Assembly: GCA_035048495.1 (NCBI GenBank)
Contig: CM068547.1
Location: forward strand, 19,847,913 to 19,911,912
DNA: 64,000 bases
Source: Euptelea pleiosperma
Taxonomy: Eukaryota > Streptophyta > Magnoliopsida > Ranunculales > Eupteleaceae
Direction: 5' to 3'
Shown: positions 22,153 through 34,604 of the stretch, one piece after another
Numbering within the stretch: the stretch's first letter is position 1
How the letters are laid out: every line of letters starts with the position of its first letter
Made by a program: the position numbers and the translations under genes
Notes under the pieces: model-generated
The model's database searches: none
What the model was told of the DNA's origin: nothing
Seen by the model: the letters and a program-made list of their open reading frames with translations, nothing else

Positions 22153-25100
22153 TGATATTCGCTTAAAAGTGTGTATTTTCCACTGTTATCTTCTAAGCGT
22201 TTTCACACTCTCCTACGTTAAAATGCTCTATTTATCTACTTTTCTACGTAAGTGTCTTCCATTGCGTAGAACGCACTTTTCTAGATGAAATGGTATATTT
22301 GCATGCATTAAACGCATTTCTGGAAGTCTAGACATTAAGTCGTTCTGATAAAGTCTCATTACGCGCTTCTTCTGTCGCAGGAAACCCCGATGGGACAATT
22401 CTCAAAACTTGCGAGCTCACATCGATCAGGAAAGCCCATTATCAAAGCATAAAGAGCCAGTGGACTGAGGATAAGAAGATATAGGCCAAGAGTGGGATGA
22501 GCCAGGGAGTCGGAAAAGCCTGAGAGAAAATCAAGAGACAAGCCTTCAAAGAAGAAACTAAGGAGATTAAAGCTTACCACTAACAAGATGAGGACTTGCT
22601 CAGTTGGTAAAACATGCAGAAGCCAAGTCAAAGACCAGGGTTCAAAACCCTCTGCTAGCATTTTCTCTTCATATTTTTATAATAATCTCTCTCCTCTCTC
22701 TAAACCCTCATTCTCTCTCTGCTCTCAAATCTAAATCATCTGATCCCCTCTTCCTTCGCAATCACTCGATCCTATGACCTACCGTCTTATGATCCGTTCG
22801 ATCATCCATTGTTCCATCCGATCATTCAGATCATTTGTTCGTCCACCATCCGATTGGCGATAGATCTCCATCATCTCCATTCAGATCGATGGGATTCTCC
22901 TAACTCTCCTATCGCCACATCATTAACCCCAATCATCGATCCTACCGGTTCAATTTGCGGCCCATGTGGAATCTACTGATGGATATCAATAGCAGGTCGT
23001 GAGTGCCTATTTCAAATACTAAAAGAAAAGATTTTTTTTTTTTTTGAGATAAATATAAAAACACATGAGTTCCAAGAATTCTTTGAAAAGGGAAGATGTT
23101 TTCAATTAAGACATTTTTGAAATAGGGACGAGGCACAAGAGTAAGTGGGTATCATTTTAGAAAGAGGAAGATATTTTAAAATGTTTTAAAGGATTTAAAA
23201 GAAAAATGTGTTGAGAATAGAAGTTTTTAATTGAAGGGTGAATAGGGCTGGACGTTTAACTCTTTGGAGGGCCAAAATGTCTAGCAAATAGACCCACGAC
23301 CCCCCTTGAAAACCCTAATGGTATATAGCCTTATTGGCTGAACTGAAAAAGGGATTTCTCCCCTCCATTCCATTCCACGTCTATCACCCCCTCCTTCCAT
23401 GTTTTGGGAACGGCCGAACCAAAACCCTTAACACTCTCCCTTCTCTCTCACCAAAACGGACCCTCAACTTCTTCCATCTCTTCTTGAAGGTGTAGGGACC
23501 AGCCATGTCCTCAGCCATGGACTGTCTTCATCCTCCACCATTCAACCTGCAACTTGTAGGCGGTGCTGCCATTAACGGCCGTCCAATACAAGTGCAACAG
23601 TAGCAAGCGTCCACAACAACGCTGCATCCTTCACCGTTGATCCCCACGGCAACATCATCTTACCATGCTGCCAAGCAACCTGTTGCACGTCCGCCTCCTC
23701 CACCTACAAGCTTCAACGCCGGAGTTGCAGACCTGCAACTCCGGCCAACTTATCAATCTAACAGTGCTCTCCTCTTCGGGGTCCCCACGGTGCAAGCATG
23801 TCCCCAGTAGCTCTCCATTCCTTGCCGTTACAAACCTAGACGCACCTGTGCATCACGTTGGACTGACCAGCAACGACTTCCGGTCTTCTCCTCCTCTTCT
23901 CCGGCAGGCACCATTAAAACCGGTGGTGAAGTTTCACCACAACAATCACGAAGTGCTGCCCACGGTTCTTCTCTCATCTTCCATTGCAGCCCCCCTTGCA
24001 ACACCCAAGAGCTCCTCTGCCCCATCTCCTCCACTTACAAAACGCCAGCTGAAAGTAGGGTTTTTCTGTCGTTGAGAGAACGACCCTAGAATCAACACAT
24101 TTTGTAATTTTTATCCGATTATCCTGCAAAATTGATAGATTTGTATAGGGATTCGTGTCGGGTATCGTCCGCACTCGGGGTTAGGGCAAATAAGAACAAT
24201 AATAACAGAAATCTACTAAAAATGGGTGGAAAGGTGAGAATGGTGTATGATCGATTTTAAAACCTGTTTAGCTGATTTTAGAGAGAGAATTTCTTATCAT
24301 TAATAAAAAAGAACTAATAACAAAAATGGAGAACACTATAATGTTAATTGAATAAAATTTATTGAATCAAGTGGTTACAATATACCTTGCATAAATCACT
24401 AAAAGTTACTAGAAAACAATAAAATACTAGAGGAATTAAGAGAGAGAGAAAGTTAACTTTTTAGAGAGAGAAAGACAAACTAAGGATTTCTAGAAGTAGA
24501 AACATAGATTAACTAGAGAGCGAAAATCACTTAATGAGGAAAGTAGACAGAGAAGGACACTAACCTTGAAGACTTGAGTGCACCATGTGGTGGTAGAAGA
24601 AGATTTGACCGAAATTTGCAGGGAGGAGGGTTGAGAGTGGTTGATGAGTGGGTACACGTGAGAAGCACCCTGTTCTCACCTTGGAGGAAAGGAGTTGAGG
24701 ACAGCAACACGTTGCTGCAACTGATGATGTCTCAACTGAGTCACGTAAAGGATATTGCAACGGTCTTGTAGGAGCTGCAAGCACCGTGAGTTGCAGGTGC
24801 TTGGTCCTAAGTGGACGCACGTGGTGACCGGTGTTGCAAGGTGTGCAACACACGTTGCTGCTGGTTCGAGGTGGAATACGACAGCCTGCAGCATTGGTCT
24901 TTCTTTCTCCTAGAAGCAGCAAGAACGGTGAAAGAAGAGAACAGATGAAGGGGTTTCAATCCTCTTGTAGGTGGTGTTGGTCGTTCCTTAGAGGAAGAGG
25001 TGACTGTTGGTTTGCTGTGGGTTGAAACCAGAGTTGCAGGTACTAACGGAGAAGATGGAAGCAGCAAATCTCGCCGGACTTGCAGTTCTGGCCAGCAATG

Positions 25101-27853
25101 GAGGACGCACAACGCGGTGCTGTGGTGGAAGATTTATTGCAAGGGTGGTGAGACGGCTTGGGAGATCGACCTTGCAGTCCTTGGGATAGAAATGAAGATG
25201 AGCAACGTCCGGGGGAGAGTTGTAGACGCTATTCTTGGAGGAGCAGGTGGTGGCCGGAGTTGCAGGCTGCAACTCCGGTGGAAAATGGTGGAGAAGATGA
25301 AGAAGAAGGTGGAACGAAAAGAAGAAAAAGAAGAGGGAGATGGGGCCAAAACGAGGAGGAGAGTAAAGGGGAAGGAGAGGAGAAGAAAAGAGGGGGATTA
25401 GGGTTCGAACGAACCCTTCTCCCTCTTCTTATAAAGCTCCCTATTTCCATTAATGGAAATAGGGTATTTTTTGAAAATAAAAAATATATATATATATATT
25501 TTTTTTTAAGTAAAAACCTACTTTATTATGGGGAATCTCCCCAATTAGTAGACCCCCCATTTTTTAATTACAATTATTTTGAAATTCACGGGGTCCACTA
25601 ACTGGTCGGACAGCGGGTCGATGATGATGGGCCCGGCTATTGGCCCACATGGACTGATGATGTCCATCGTCTCACAAGATGATGTGACAGACATTCTGAT
25701 GGCGATCGGATGGATGGTGACTTGATTGGGACCCAGATTGGTAGATCGACGGATCTAGAGAGATCCAACGGTCCGATTGAAGATCCAACGGTCCGATGGA
25801 AGATCCAACGGTCAGAAAGCTAAGGGAGATGAGATAGAGCCGAAGGGTAGGAGTTCTGGGGTTAGTTCAGTAGATTCGAGGATCGAGAGATGAAGAGAGA
25901 GAGAGAATAAGAAGAGATGAGAGAAAAAGTATCAAAAAAATGGAAAAAAGCATTGGCGGAGGGTTTGGAACCCTTGTCTTCACTGTGACCATCCTCACGC
26001 TTCTCCAGTAGAGTCGACTATCATTCCTTGCTGACTCATGTGGCTTTAAACGCTTTGGTCCGTCTCTTGGTCATTGGCTCTCCTGCTCTCTTCGTTCTTT
26101 GGGCCAGCTTTTTGGTCCTCTTATTCAGCCCATATTTGGCCCATATCTTCTAGTCATAGCATGTGGGCTCTTTAAGCTTTGATAATGGGCTTTCATGATC
26201 GATTTGGGCCCACAAGTCTCGAGAATCGTCCCATCGGGGTTTCCTGCGACAGAAGAAGCGCGTAATGAGACTCTATCAGAATGACTTCATATCTAGACTT
26301 CCGAAAATGTGTTTAATGCATGCAAATATACCATTTCGTCCAAAAAAGTGTGTTCTACGCAATGGGATAGACTCTTACGTAGAAAAGTGGATAATTAAAG
26401 CAGTTTTACGTAGGAGAGTGCGATAACGCTAACAGGATAAGTGCTTAAAATAAGCACTTTTGAGCGAATATCACCAGCCAGCACCACTACCACCTCACAA
26501 GGTCCTCCTTAGCGCTGCCGATGTGCAGGTTAGCAACGTTGATCCACTTGCAACTCTCAACCACCACCGTCATCTTAATGTGCTGCTTCCACCTCCCTCC
26601 ACACGAACCACTGGTTCCTCTCCTCCAAAGCACCACGCTCCCCCACTTGACTGGTCTGTTCTATCACGCAGGTCAACACCCTCTTCCTCTCTCCTCAACG
26701 GTTTCTTCACGTTCATGGCCTACTGCTACCACCACGATGGAGCACTTCAATTCCCTTCTCTCCAATGCCTCCTCTCAAGCATCCACCATGGAACCACCTT
26801 CTCCACCTCTCGAGCTCCACAACACTTCTCCCTGCAAGCACAGTGCTGCTCTTCCTTGAGCATCTCCACATGAAGCTACCACCCCCATCCGCTTCTCTTT
26901 AAGCCACTCCACGTCTTGGCCTGTTACTCCTTGCTACCCTTGATCACAACTACCTCTTGGCCTCTTCTTTTGGCCGAACTCTTGCACAACCAGCAACTTA
27001 GTTGCATTCTCCTCCAAAGTGGTTGTGGACCTCCACTCACAGCCCCTCAACCTTCCTTGGGAGCGCCTGATCGAGCACCACTTCTCCTCTCCATGCACTA
27101 CTAGGCCAGCCAGCGTCATGCACTCATGTTCGACCAATGCTCGAGCCATAGCCACATCCCTACTCATGTGCACATTATCACATGGTCGGCCCACTTTGCG
27201 ATCCATCTCTGGTCCATTTCCAATCTCATGGCCAAATATCCGAGGTAAGATTCAAGGTAAAAACTCTTTTTCCCTTACCTTCTCTCTTCCCTTACTTTCT
27301 CTCTCTAGAGTTTGGGAATCAACTCTCTCTAGCAACAATCCCCAGGCTGATCGCCTTTTTGCACCACCGACTCCATTCGGTGAATGCAAGAGGGTGAGTT
27401 TTTCTCTCACCTCTACCTTGTCGGCCGATAAACGACCGAGGTGGGAAAAATCTCTCTCTACCTTCTTTCTCTCTCTCTAAAATCTCTTTTTACATGCTTT
27501 CTAGAATAGATTTACCGCTTTATTTATTTCTGTTATTTATTTCATGTAAGCAACAGTTTGATTAATGCAATTTGATTTCGATAATTTTAGTCTTCTCTGG
27601 ATCTTATTTGGATGTGTTTTAAATCGACTCGCCCTTCTCATCTCTTCCATCATTCTCCTTTTTCTCTTGTATATTATCTGTCATTTTATGTTCTTATTCG
27701 CGCTAATCCGACTAATCCCGAGTGCGGATCGACATCCGACACGAATCCCTATACAAATCTGTCAATTTTGCAAGATTTAAGAATCGGATCAATTTACAAA
27801 TGTGTTGAAGTTAGGGTTTCCGTAACCAACGACGCGGAAAATACCTACTTTCA
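22153..27853 (+). repeat. Element A 3' LTR, split by solo LTR M
   Basis: LTR sequence occupies 22153-24049 and 26479-27853 and is collinear with 14742-18027. By eye I find roughly twenty single-base or short indel differences over 3.27 kb. Confidence 0.92.
24050..26473 (-). mobile_element. Solo LTR M (2424 bp) inside the element A 3' LTR
   Basis: Reverse-oriented LTR of the B subfamily with target duplication CCAGC at 24045-24049 and 26474-26478. The uninterrupted sequence can be seen at the same point of the A 5' LTR (about 16633). It contains the palindrome at 25254-25278, TATA-like 25428-25436 and MSA-like sites at 25764, 25784 and 25804. Confidence 0.95.
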
Positions 27854-29148
27854 GCAGGCGGTGCTACGCACAGGTGGAGCAAGAACAGGTGAATGAAGAA
27901 GAAGACACGTAAGAGGACAGATCCGGCGAGCTTCTCGCCGGAATCAATGGAGAAGAAGAAGAAGAAGAAGAAGAAGAAACGGCTAGCCGGTGGAGGGAGA
28001 ACGTGGGGGGATTGATAGGGGGGAAGAGAGGATGAGAGGGGAGAGGGATTAGGGTTCGAACGAACCCCTCTCCTTCTCCTTTTAAAGCTCCCTATTTCCT
28101 TTAATGGAAATAGGGTATTTTTTTGAAAATAAAAAATATGAAAAATATTTTTTTTTGTTTTTTATTTTTTAAGTAAAACATTACTTTTCTATGGGGAATC
28201 TCCCCATTTAGTGGACCCCCCATTTTTTAAAATTTAATTAAAATTATTTTGAAATTCACGGGGTCCACTAACTGGTCAGACAGCGGGTCGATGATGATGG
28301 GCCCGGCTACTGGCCCACATGGATTGATGATGTCCATCGTCTCACAAGATGATGTGACAGACAGTCTGATGGCGATCGGATGGATGGTGACTTGATTGGG
28401 ACTCAGATTGGTAGATCGACGGATCTAGAGAGATCCAACGGTCCGATTGAAGATCCAACGGTCCGATGGAAGATCCAACGGTCAGAAAGCTAAGGGAGAT
28501 GAGATAGAGCCGATGGGCAGAAGTTCTAAGGTTAGGTCAGTAGATTCGAGGATCGAGAGATGAAGAAAGAGAGAGAATAAGGAGAGATGAGAGAGAAAGT
28601 ATCAGAAAATAGAGAGAAAAGCACTGGCGGAGGGTCTGGAACCCTGGTCTTCACTGTGACCATCCTCACGCTTCTCCAGTAGAGTCGACTATCATTCTTT
28701 GCTGGCTCATGTGGCTTTAAATGCTTTGGTCCGTCTCTTGGTCATTGGCTCTCCTGCTCTCTTCGTTCTTTGGGCCGGCTTTTTGGTCCTTTATTCAGCC
28801 CATATTTGGCCCATATCTTCTAATCATAGCATGTGGGCTCTTTAAGCTTTGATAATGGGCTTTTATGATCGATGTGGGCTCACAAGTCTCGAGAATTGTC
28901 CCATCGGGGTTTCCTGCGACAGAAGAAGCGCGTAATGAGACTTTATCAGAACGGCTTAATATCTAGACTTCCGAAAATGTGTTTAATGCATGCAAATATA
29001 CCATTTCGTCCAGAAAAGTGTGTTCTACGCAACAGAAGAGACTATTACGTTGAAAAGTGGATAAATAGAGCATTTTAACGTAGGAGAATGTAATAACGCT
29101 AAAAGGATAATTGCTTAAAATAAGCACTTTTGAGCGAATATCAACTAG

Positions 29149-30493
29149 ATTTAGTAGTTCATGCCAATATGTCCTACCTTACCATGACTTATAAAAAAAC
29201 ATGTCCTACCTTACCATGACTTATCAAAAAAAAAAAAACATGTCCTAGCTTACCATGCTAATAATTGGATACGTCAAAAATCCAATGGTTTAAGCATGAA
29301 ACACTTGAACTTCATCACATACAGACTCTACTGGATCAAACACGACAGGATGAAATGCGTATTATAGGATGTGAGACTCTTTTTGACTTTGTAAATAGTC
29401 AGGTTGGCCCTGTTGGTTGGATCTTTCATATTCAAGATGTCACTTGCTGGTCACAGTGATAACTTCTTGTCAACTTGCAAATTCCTTCCTACAGGATACT
29501 TTAGACTCATGTCATATTATATTGCATATGCTCTACAGATTGCAAATTGTTTTCAAATTTAGCAAACCTATCTTATGAAATTTTCTTAATAAATTTGTGG
29601 TGTTTGTTGCTCCAGGTTCAACCGATCCATTGGGTAGGTTCAAATGAAGAATTAGATTATTTGTTTGGTGGGAAGATGCGAGTCACCATTGAGTCCAATT
29701 CTGAGAGTTTGCATCTTTGTCAAAGTCTATTATAGCAGCTAACAAGCCAATCATTGATCCAAGCCGTGTCTATGCCAATACTAGCCTCAACATCAAGAGA
29801 GGACACAGAAAACATTTATCGGATAAACGAGAGAAATTTGTTTATTGTAAATCACATTCTATACCTCGAACAATGATAGATAACTTTTTTAGTAGATGAT
29901 GATCATGTATATTGATTGGAAATAAAATTTATATTAACAAACTTTGGGAATGACATGGTAGAAAATTTAGATTATATGATGTGGGTTTTTTGTTTTTAAA
30001 TTCTTTATATTGATTATTTTAGAACTTTTGGTGTGGCGTGATTCTGTAATATTTTTTAGAATTAAGAAAGAATTGAAACAACCACGGTTTTGGCCAAAGC
30101 CATAGTCTTCAAAAAAATAAAATGTTTGAATTAAAGAATACGGATTCTCGAAAAATTGTAGTTTTTTTCATAGACTTACAACTGTGGTTTTGATAAAACC
30201 ATAGTCATTTCTAAAAATTTAACCTCGGTTTAACTCTTTTCGACCACGGTTAATAACTACAAAGACTACAATTTTTTGGATAGTTGAAGTCTTTTATGTA
30301 GTCTTACAACTACCACTTTTGATAAACTCGAAGTCTTATAGCTCTTATAGACCATGTTTAAAAATCGTAGTCTTTTGTGCAGACTTTAGACTACGCCGGA
30401 TTAGACTACACTTTTACAGGTTGTTTTAGACTACGGTTTAAACCGAATGACTATGGGTTTTAGCCGTAGTCTAAAGGGTTTTTTGTAGTAGTG
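29149..30493. mobile_element. CACTA (En/Spm) transposon, right end and part of interior
   Basis: The segment ends at 30493 with TTTTTGTAGTAGTG, the complement of a CACTACTACAAAAA terminus. From about 30070 to 30490 it carries many degenerate motifs in both orientations such as GACTACGGTT, CCACGGTT and CATAGTC, the sub-terminal repeat pattern of CACTA elements. No transposase is recognisable. The left end is not in the window; 13131-13335 probably belongs to the same interior. It interrupts LTR D. Confidence 0.75.
29325..29402 (+). pseudogene. Captured exon of an EFR3/SEMI-ROLLED LEAF2-like ARM-repeat protein
   Basis: A 78-bp block encodes 26 residues including LLDQTRQDEM, IIGCETL and FDFVNSQ, which I recognise from the ARM-repeat region of plant EFR3-like proteins (plasma-membrane scaffold of phosphatidylinositol 4-kinase complexes). 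It is bounded by ACAG before and GT after, as an exon would be. It lies inside the CACTA element, so it is most simply a captured gene fragment. The following open stretches (29600-29890) are not recognised. Confidence 0.55.
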
Positions 30494-30946
30494 AATCAGC
30501 GCCTCCTCCAAGCCAGCCACCACCGGTCAGCCCATTAATGGACCTGCAACTCCTGTAGCCTACAACGTGCAGCCACCTCCTTCACATGTTTCATGAGCTG
30601 CATCTCCATTATACCACTTGCACTGATCCGCCTTCACCTTTCTCTTCTACACCCTCTCCACTTTGGCAGACCTACCAATGACAAGCAACCACTTGCTAGA
30701 TCTCCACCGTTTATCTCCTAATAACAGCAGCATCACTCTTCATGTCCTTGCCTCCACCATTTTTCTCCTTGCTGACCTGCAACTTCTGGGGTAGCATCCT
30801 CCCCATGAACATCTGAAACCGCCATCACCAACAATCCTTATTGCACTGCCTTGCAAGAGGGCAGCACCCCAAGCAGCTCTTTAGTTCTTTTCCTCACCAT
30901 TATCCTACCGGAAGGCTGGAGCGATCTTTCCCCCACATAAGAGTAG

Positions 30947-32206
30947 TGATATTCGCTCAAAAGTGCTTATTTTAAGCAATTATCCTGTTAGCGTTATTGC
31001 ATTCTCCCACGTTAAAATACTCTATTTATCTACTTTTCTACGTAAGAGTCTCTTTTATTGCGTAGAACACACTTTTCTGGACGAAATGGTATATTTGTAT
31101 GCATTAAACACATTTTCGGAAGTCTAGATATTAAGCCGTTCTGATAAAGTCTCATTACGCGCTTCTTCTGTCGCAGGAAACCCCGATGGGACGATTCTCG
31201 AGACTTGTGGGCCCAAATCGATCATGAGAGCCCATTATCAAAGCTTAAAGAGCCCACATGCTATGACTAGAAGATATGGGCCAAATATGGGCTGAATCAG
31301 AGGACCAAAAAGCCGGCCCAAATAACGAAGAGAGCAGGAGAGCCAATGACCAAGAGACGGACCAAAGCGTTTAAAGCCACATGAGTCAGCAAAGAATGAT
31401 AGTCGACTCTACTGGAGAAGCGTGAGGATGGTCACAGTGAAGACCAGGGTTCCAGACCCTCCGCCAGTGCTTTTTTCCATTTTTTTGATACTTTTTCTCT
31501 CATCTCTCCTTATTCTCTCTCTCTCTTCATCTCTCGGTCCTCGAATCTACTGACCTAACCCCAGAACTCCTGCCCATCAGCTCTATCTCATCTCCCTTAG
31601 ATTTCTGACCGTTGGATCTTCCATCGGACCGTTGGATCTTCAATCGGACCGTTGGATCTCTCTAGATCCGTCGATCCACCAATCTGAGTCCCAATCAAGT
31701 CACCATCCATCCGATCGCCATCAGAATGTCTATCACATCATCTTGTGAGACGATGGACATCATCAGTCCATGTGGGCCAATAGCCGGGCCCATCTTCATC
31801 GACCCGCTGTCCGACCAGTTAGTGGACCCCGCGAATTTCAAAATAATTTTAATTAAATGGGGGGTCCACTAATTGGGGAGATTCCCCATAGAAAAGTAGG
31901 TTTTTACTTTAAAAAAAAAAAAAAAAAAAAAAAAATATTTTTTATTTTCAAAAAATACCCTATTTCCATTAATGGAAATAGGGAGCTTTATAAGAGGAGG
32001 GAGAAGGGTTCGTTCGAACCCTAATCCCTCTTCCCTCTTCTCCTCTCCTTCCCCTAATCTTCTGCCCACGTTTTCGCCTTCTTCTTTCTTCTCTTTTCTT
32101 CTTTTTTCTTCTTTTCTTCTTCTTCTTCCTCCTCCATCTTCGCCGGAGTTGCAGGCAGCAACTCCGGCCATCTGGTCCTCGTTCTCCTCCTCCTCCTTCT
32201 TCTTCT

Positions 32207-32252
<46 letters not shown>

Positions 32253-33851
32253 TTTCTTCTTCTCATTTTTTTTATTTTTTATTTTCGTTTTTCCATTTTC
32301 TACCGGAGTTGCAGCCTGCAACTCCGGCCGGCAGCGTCCTCCACGACATCTACTAAGACCTGCAACACGGAGTTGCAGGTCTGACCTTGCCATCCTCTTG
32401 CAACGGAGCAGCAGCCTCCACTACGCCCCCACGTTTGGCTGATAGCCGCTACCCACTCCAAACCCGTGGATCACAGCCCCTTTTCCCTTCTCTCCTCTAC
32501 TCTTCTCCTCTGCTCCACCGCCTCACCACGACCTGCAACGCTGAGTTGCAGGCCTGCTTCGCCAAGACGTTCAAAAAGAAAGAAAAAAAAAAGATAAGAG
32601 AAGAAGAAGAGGAGAAGAGGAACGCCTACCTGCTGTTCCTCTTCACCTCGATCATCACCTCCCATTGCCGCTCCACCACGCCCAACAGTCACCTCCATCA
32701 CGTTGCTACTGCACCGCGCCTTCTTGCTGCTTGTGTGCGTGCCCAGCTCGCCCCACCTGCAAGTGTTCACCGGAAACTCCACAGTCCGGTGAACCATCCC
32801 CTCAAACCGTGAAAGCCACCCCTCTATCTTACCGTCTTCCCCCATCTCTTCCCAAAAAAAACAAAAAAAAAAAAAGAATAGAAAACAAACAAAAGAAAAG
32901 AAAGTAGGAGGGAAGAAAAGGGATAGGAGGAGAGAGCCTTTGCAGCGCCTTAGCCACCTTCTCCTTTGCACGACCACCTGTAAGCCGTACCACCAGCAAC
33001 GCCCTCCTCACCGGTTTTCTCACTTGCTGGTGGCCTCTCCGAATGGTACTCCTGCTGATGCCTTTTGCCAAGCGAACCTCCACAGCCACTTCCCTCATCT
33101 AGGGTCGTGCGTCACTTCTTTTTGGCCACTACTCTCTTGGCCATCCACCACATGGTATCTCCTCCATTGCATCCGAACCAGTCGGGTGCATATCTCTACA
33201 CTTGTGCACCATCCCGAAAGTGCATCTCAACCTCCATGTGCCATGGTATAACCCCCATTTCATGGTAAGCATTTCTTCCTCTTTCTACTTTCTCTCTCTA
33301 GGTTAGGCATCTCTATCCTTCTCTAATTCTCTCTAAATCTCTTTCTCCTTCCACTTTCTATCTCTACCTCTTTTTAGTTTTTCTCACTTTCTCTCTAACA
33401 TTCTCTCTCTCTAGGGTAGTTCTCTCTCTAGATTTCTCTATCTATTTCTCTCTTCGCTACATAGTTTCTCTCTCTAGAATAGCCTTCTTGATAGTTCTCT
33501 CTCTCTAGAAATACTCCCTCACTTCATTTTCTCTCTCTAACTCTCTCTAGAATTTTCTTCTTTAAAATTGCTTTTTAGTTTATCTTATTATATGTTATTT
33601 TCGATTCAAGCATTGTAATAAACATTTGATCTCTGAATGATGAAGTTTGTTTTTATCTATTATTTCTTGTGATGATCCGTCAGTTTTTGTTCTTATTTGC
33701 GCTAATCCGACTAATCCCGAGTGCGGATCGACATCCGACACGAATCCCTATACAAAAGTTCATATTTTACAGGTTAAAAGTCTCGGATAATTACAAATAT
33801 TGTTGAAGTTAGGGTTTCCGTAACCAACGACGCGGAAAAACCCTACTTTCA
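30947..33851 (+). mobile_element. Solo LTR E (2905 bp)
   Basis: Complete LTR from TGATATTCGC to CTACTTTCA with target duplication AGTAG at 30942-30946 and 33852-33856. Contains the tRNA-like module (about 31401-31469), three MSA-like sites (31606, 31626, 31646), TATA-like 31987-31994, start-site palindrome 32006-32021, and GGAGTTGCAG palindromes at 32143-32167 and 32303-32327. Confidence 0.95.
32087..32275. repeat. Long TTC/TCT-rich tract in solo LTR E
   Basis: Nearly pure pyrimidine on the plus strand, mostly TTC repeats, broken by the first GGAGTTGCAG palindrome. Equivalent GAA tracts occur in other LTR copies (27948-27978, 52350-52395, 52925-53010, 56370-56455, 56707-56845). Confidence 0.85.
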
Positions 33852-34604
33852 AGTAGCAACACGCACTTTACCTTACAAGCCAAGTGCACAACCAGCAAGT
33901 ATCTGCAACTCCCACATCGCTGATATCCTCCCTTCGAGCCAATGTGCATCGAACTTGCAACCATCTTGCACACGAACAGCACTTCCACCAATCCTTGCAT
34001 ACACTTTCTAGTGCACCACAAAGGGTCAAGATGTCCATTTCTTCGGCTGAACACAATGACCCAACTCCGGTAAGTGGGTGAGTAATCTCTTCTCTCTCTA
34101 AAATCTCACTTTTCCTCTATCTTGAATTCTTTCTCTCTAGTTTTCTCTCTCTACCTACCTCTTTTTCTCTCTAAGTCTTGTTTATCTCACTTTCTCTCTC
34201 CACTTTATTTTTAATTTTCTCTATCTAAAATGCTTTCTAGATTAATTTCCTTTTAGTTGATTCAATTTTATAAGCACTTTAATTATTTAATGAATTTAAT
34301 TTGATATTTCTCTTTTCCTTATTGTTTCAATTCTCCTTTATTTATGTTAATTAGTTTATAAAATTCTCTCCAAAAAGATTGTTTTAATCTCGATTTTCAC
34401 CATTCTCACCCTTCCATCTTTTTTAGCAGATTTTTATTAATTTGTTATTTATTTTGCCCTAACCCCAAGTGCGGACGATATCTGACACGAACCACCGTGC
34501 AAGTCTGCATTTTTGTAGATTAAGTGAACTAATTTGGAGAAAATTACAAATCTTGTTGAGATCTAGGGTTTTCGATCCGACGACACGGAAAAACCCTACT
34601 TTCA

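Larger units (their letters stand above)
14742..27853 (+). mobile_element. Element A: non-autonomous derivative of the B family
   Basis: 5' LTR 14742-18027, tRNA-Asp primer site 18030-18043, internal region 18044-22140, polypurine tract 22141-22152, 3' LTR 22153-27853 (interrupted by solo LTR M). GCAGG at 14737-14741 and 27854-27858 is the target duplication. The LTRs (3286 and about 3272 bp) are nearly identical, so it moved recently, yet the interior has no gag or pol. Leader and 3' region match B, so it presumably depends on B-like proteins. Confidence 0.93.
13336..29143 (-). mobile_element. Solo LTR N (minus), split by element A
   Basis: LTR sequence occupies 13336-14741 and 27859-29143 (about 2.69 kb in total). 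It begins with the complement of CTACTTTCA and ends with the complement of TGATATTCGC. ACTAG at 13331-13335 and at 29144-29148 is a perfect 5-bp target duplication, proving a single insertion reduced to one LTR by recombination. Three MSA-like sites lie at 28434, 28454 and 28474. Element A is inserted inside it. Confidence 0.92.
30494..34604 (+). repeat. LTR D, split by the CACTA transposon and by solo LTR E
   Basis: Visible parts are the middle (30494-30946) and the tail (33857-34604), ending in CTACTTTCA at 34604. The head was separated by the CACTA insertion and is not in the window. It uses an older variant tail (CCCCAAGTGCGGACGATATC). Confidence 0.75.

Noticed and set aside
31869..32442. 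Arg/Lys/Glu-rich and Phe/Ser-rich frames in LTR E, and similar ones at 52269-53312 and 56266-56972
   Set aside because: They are translations of GAA/TTC microsatellite tracts on both strands.
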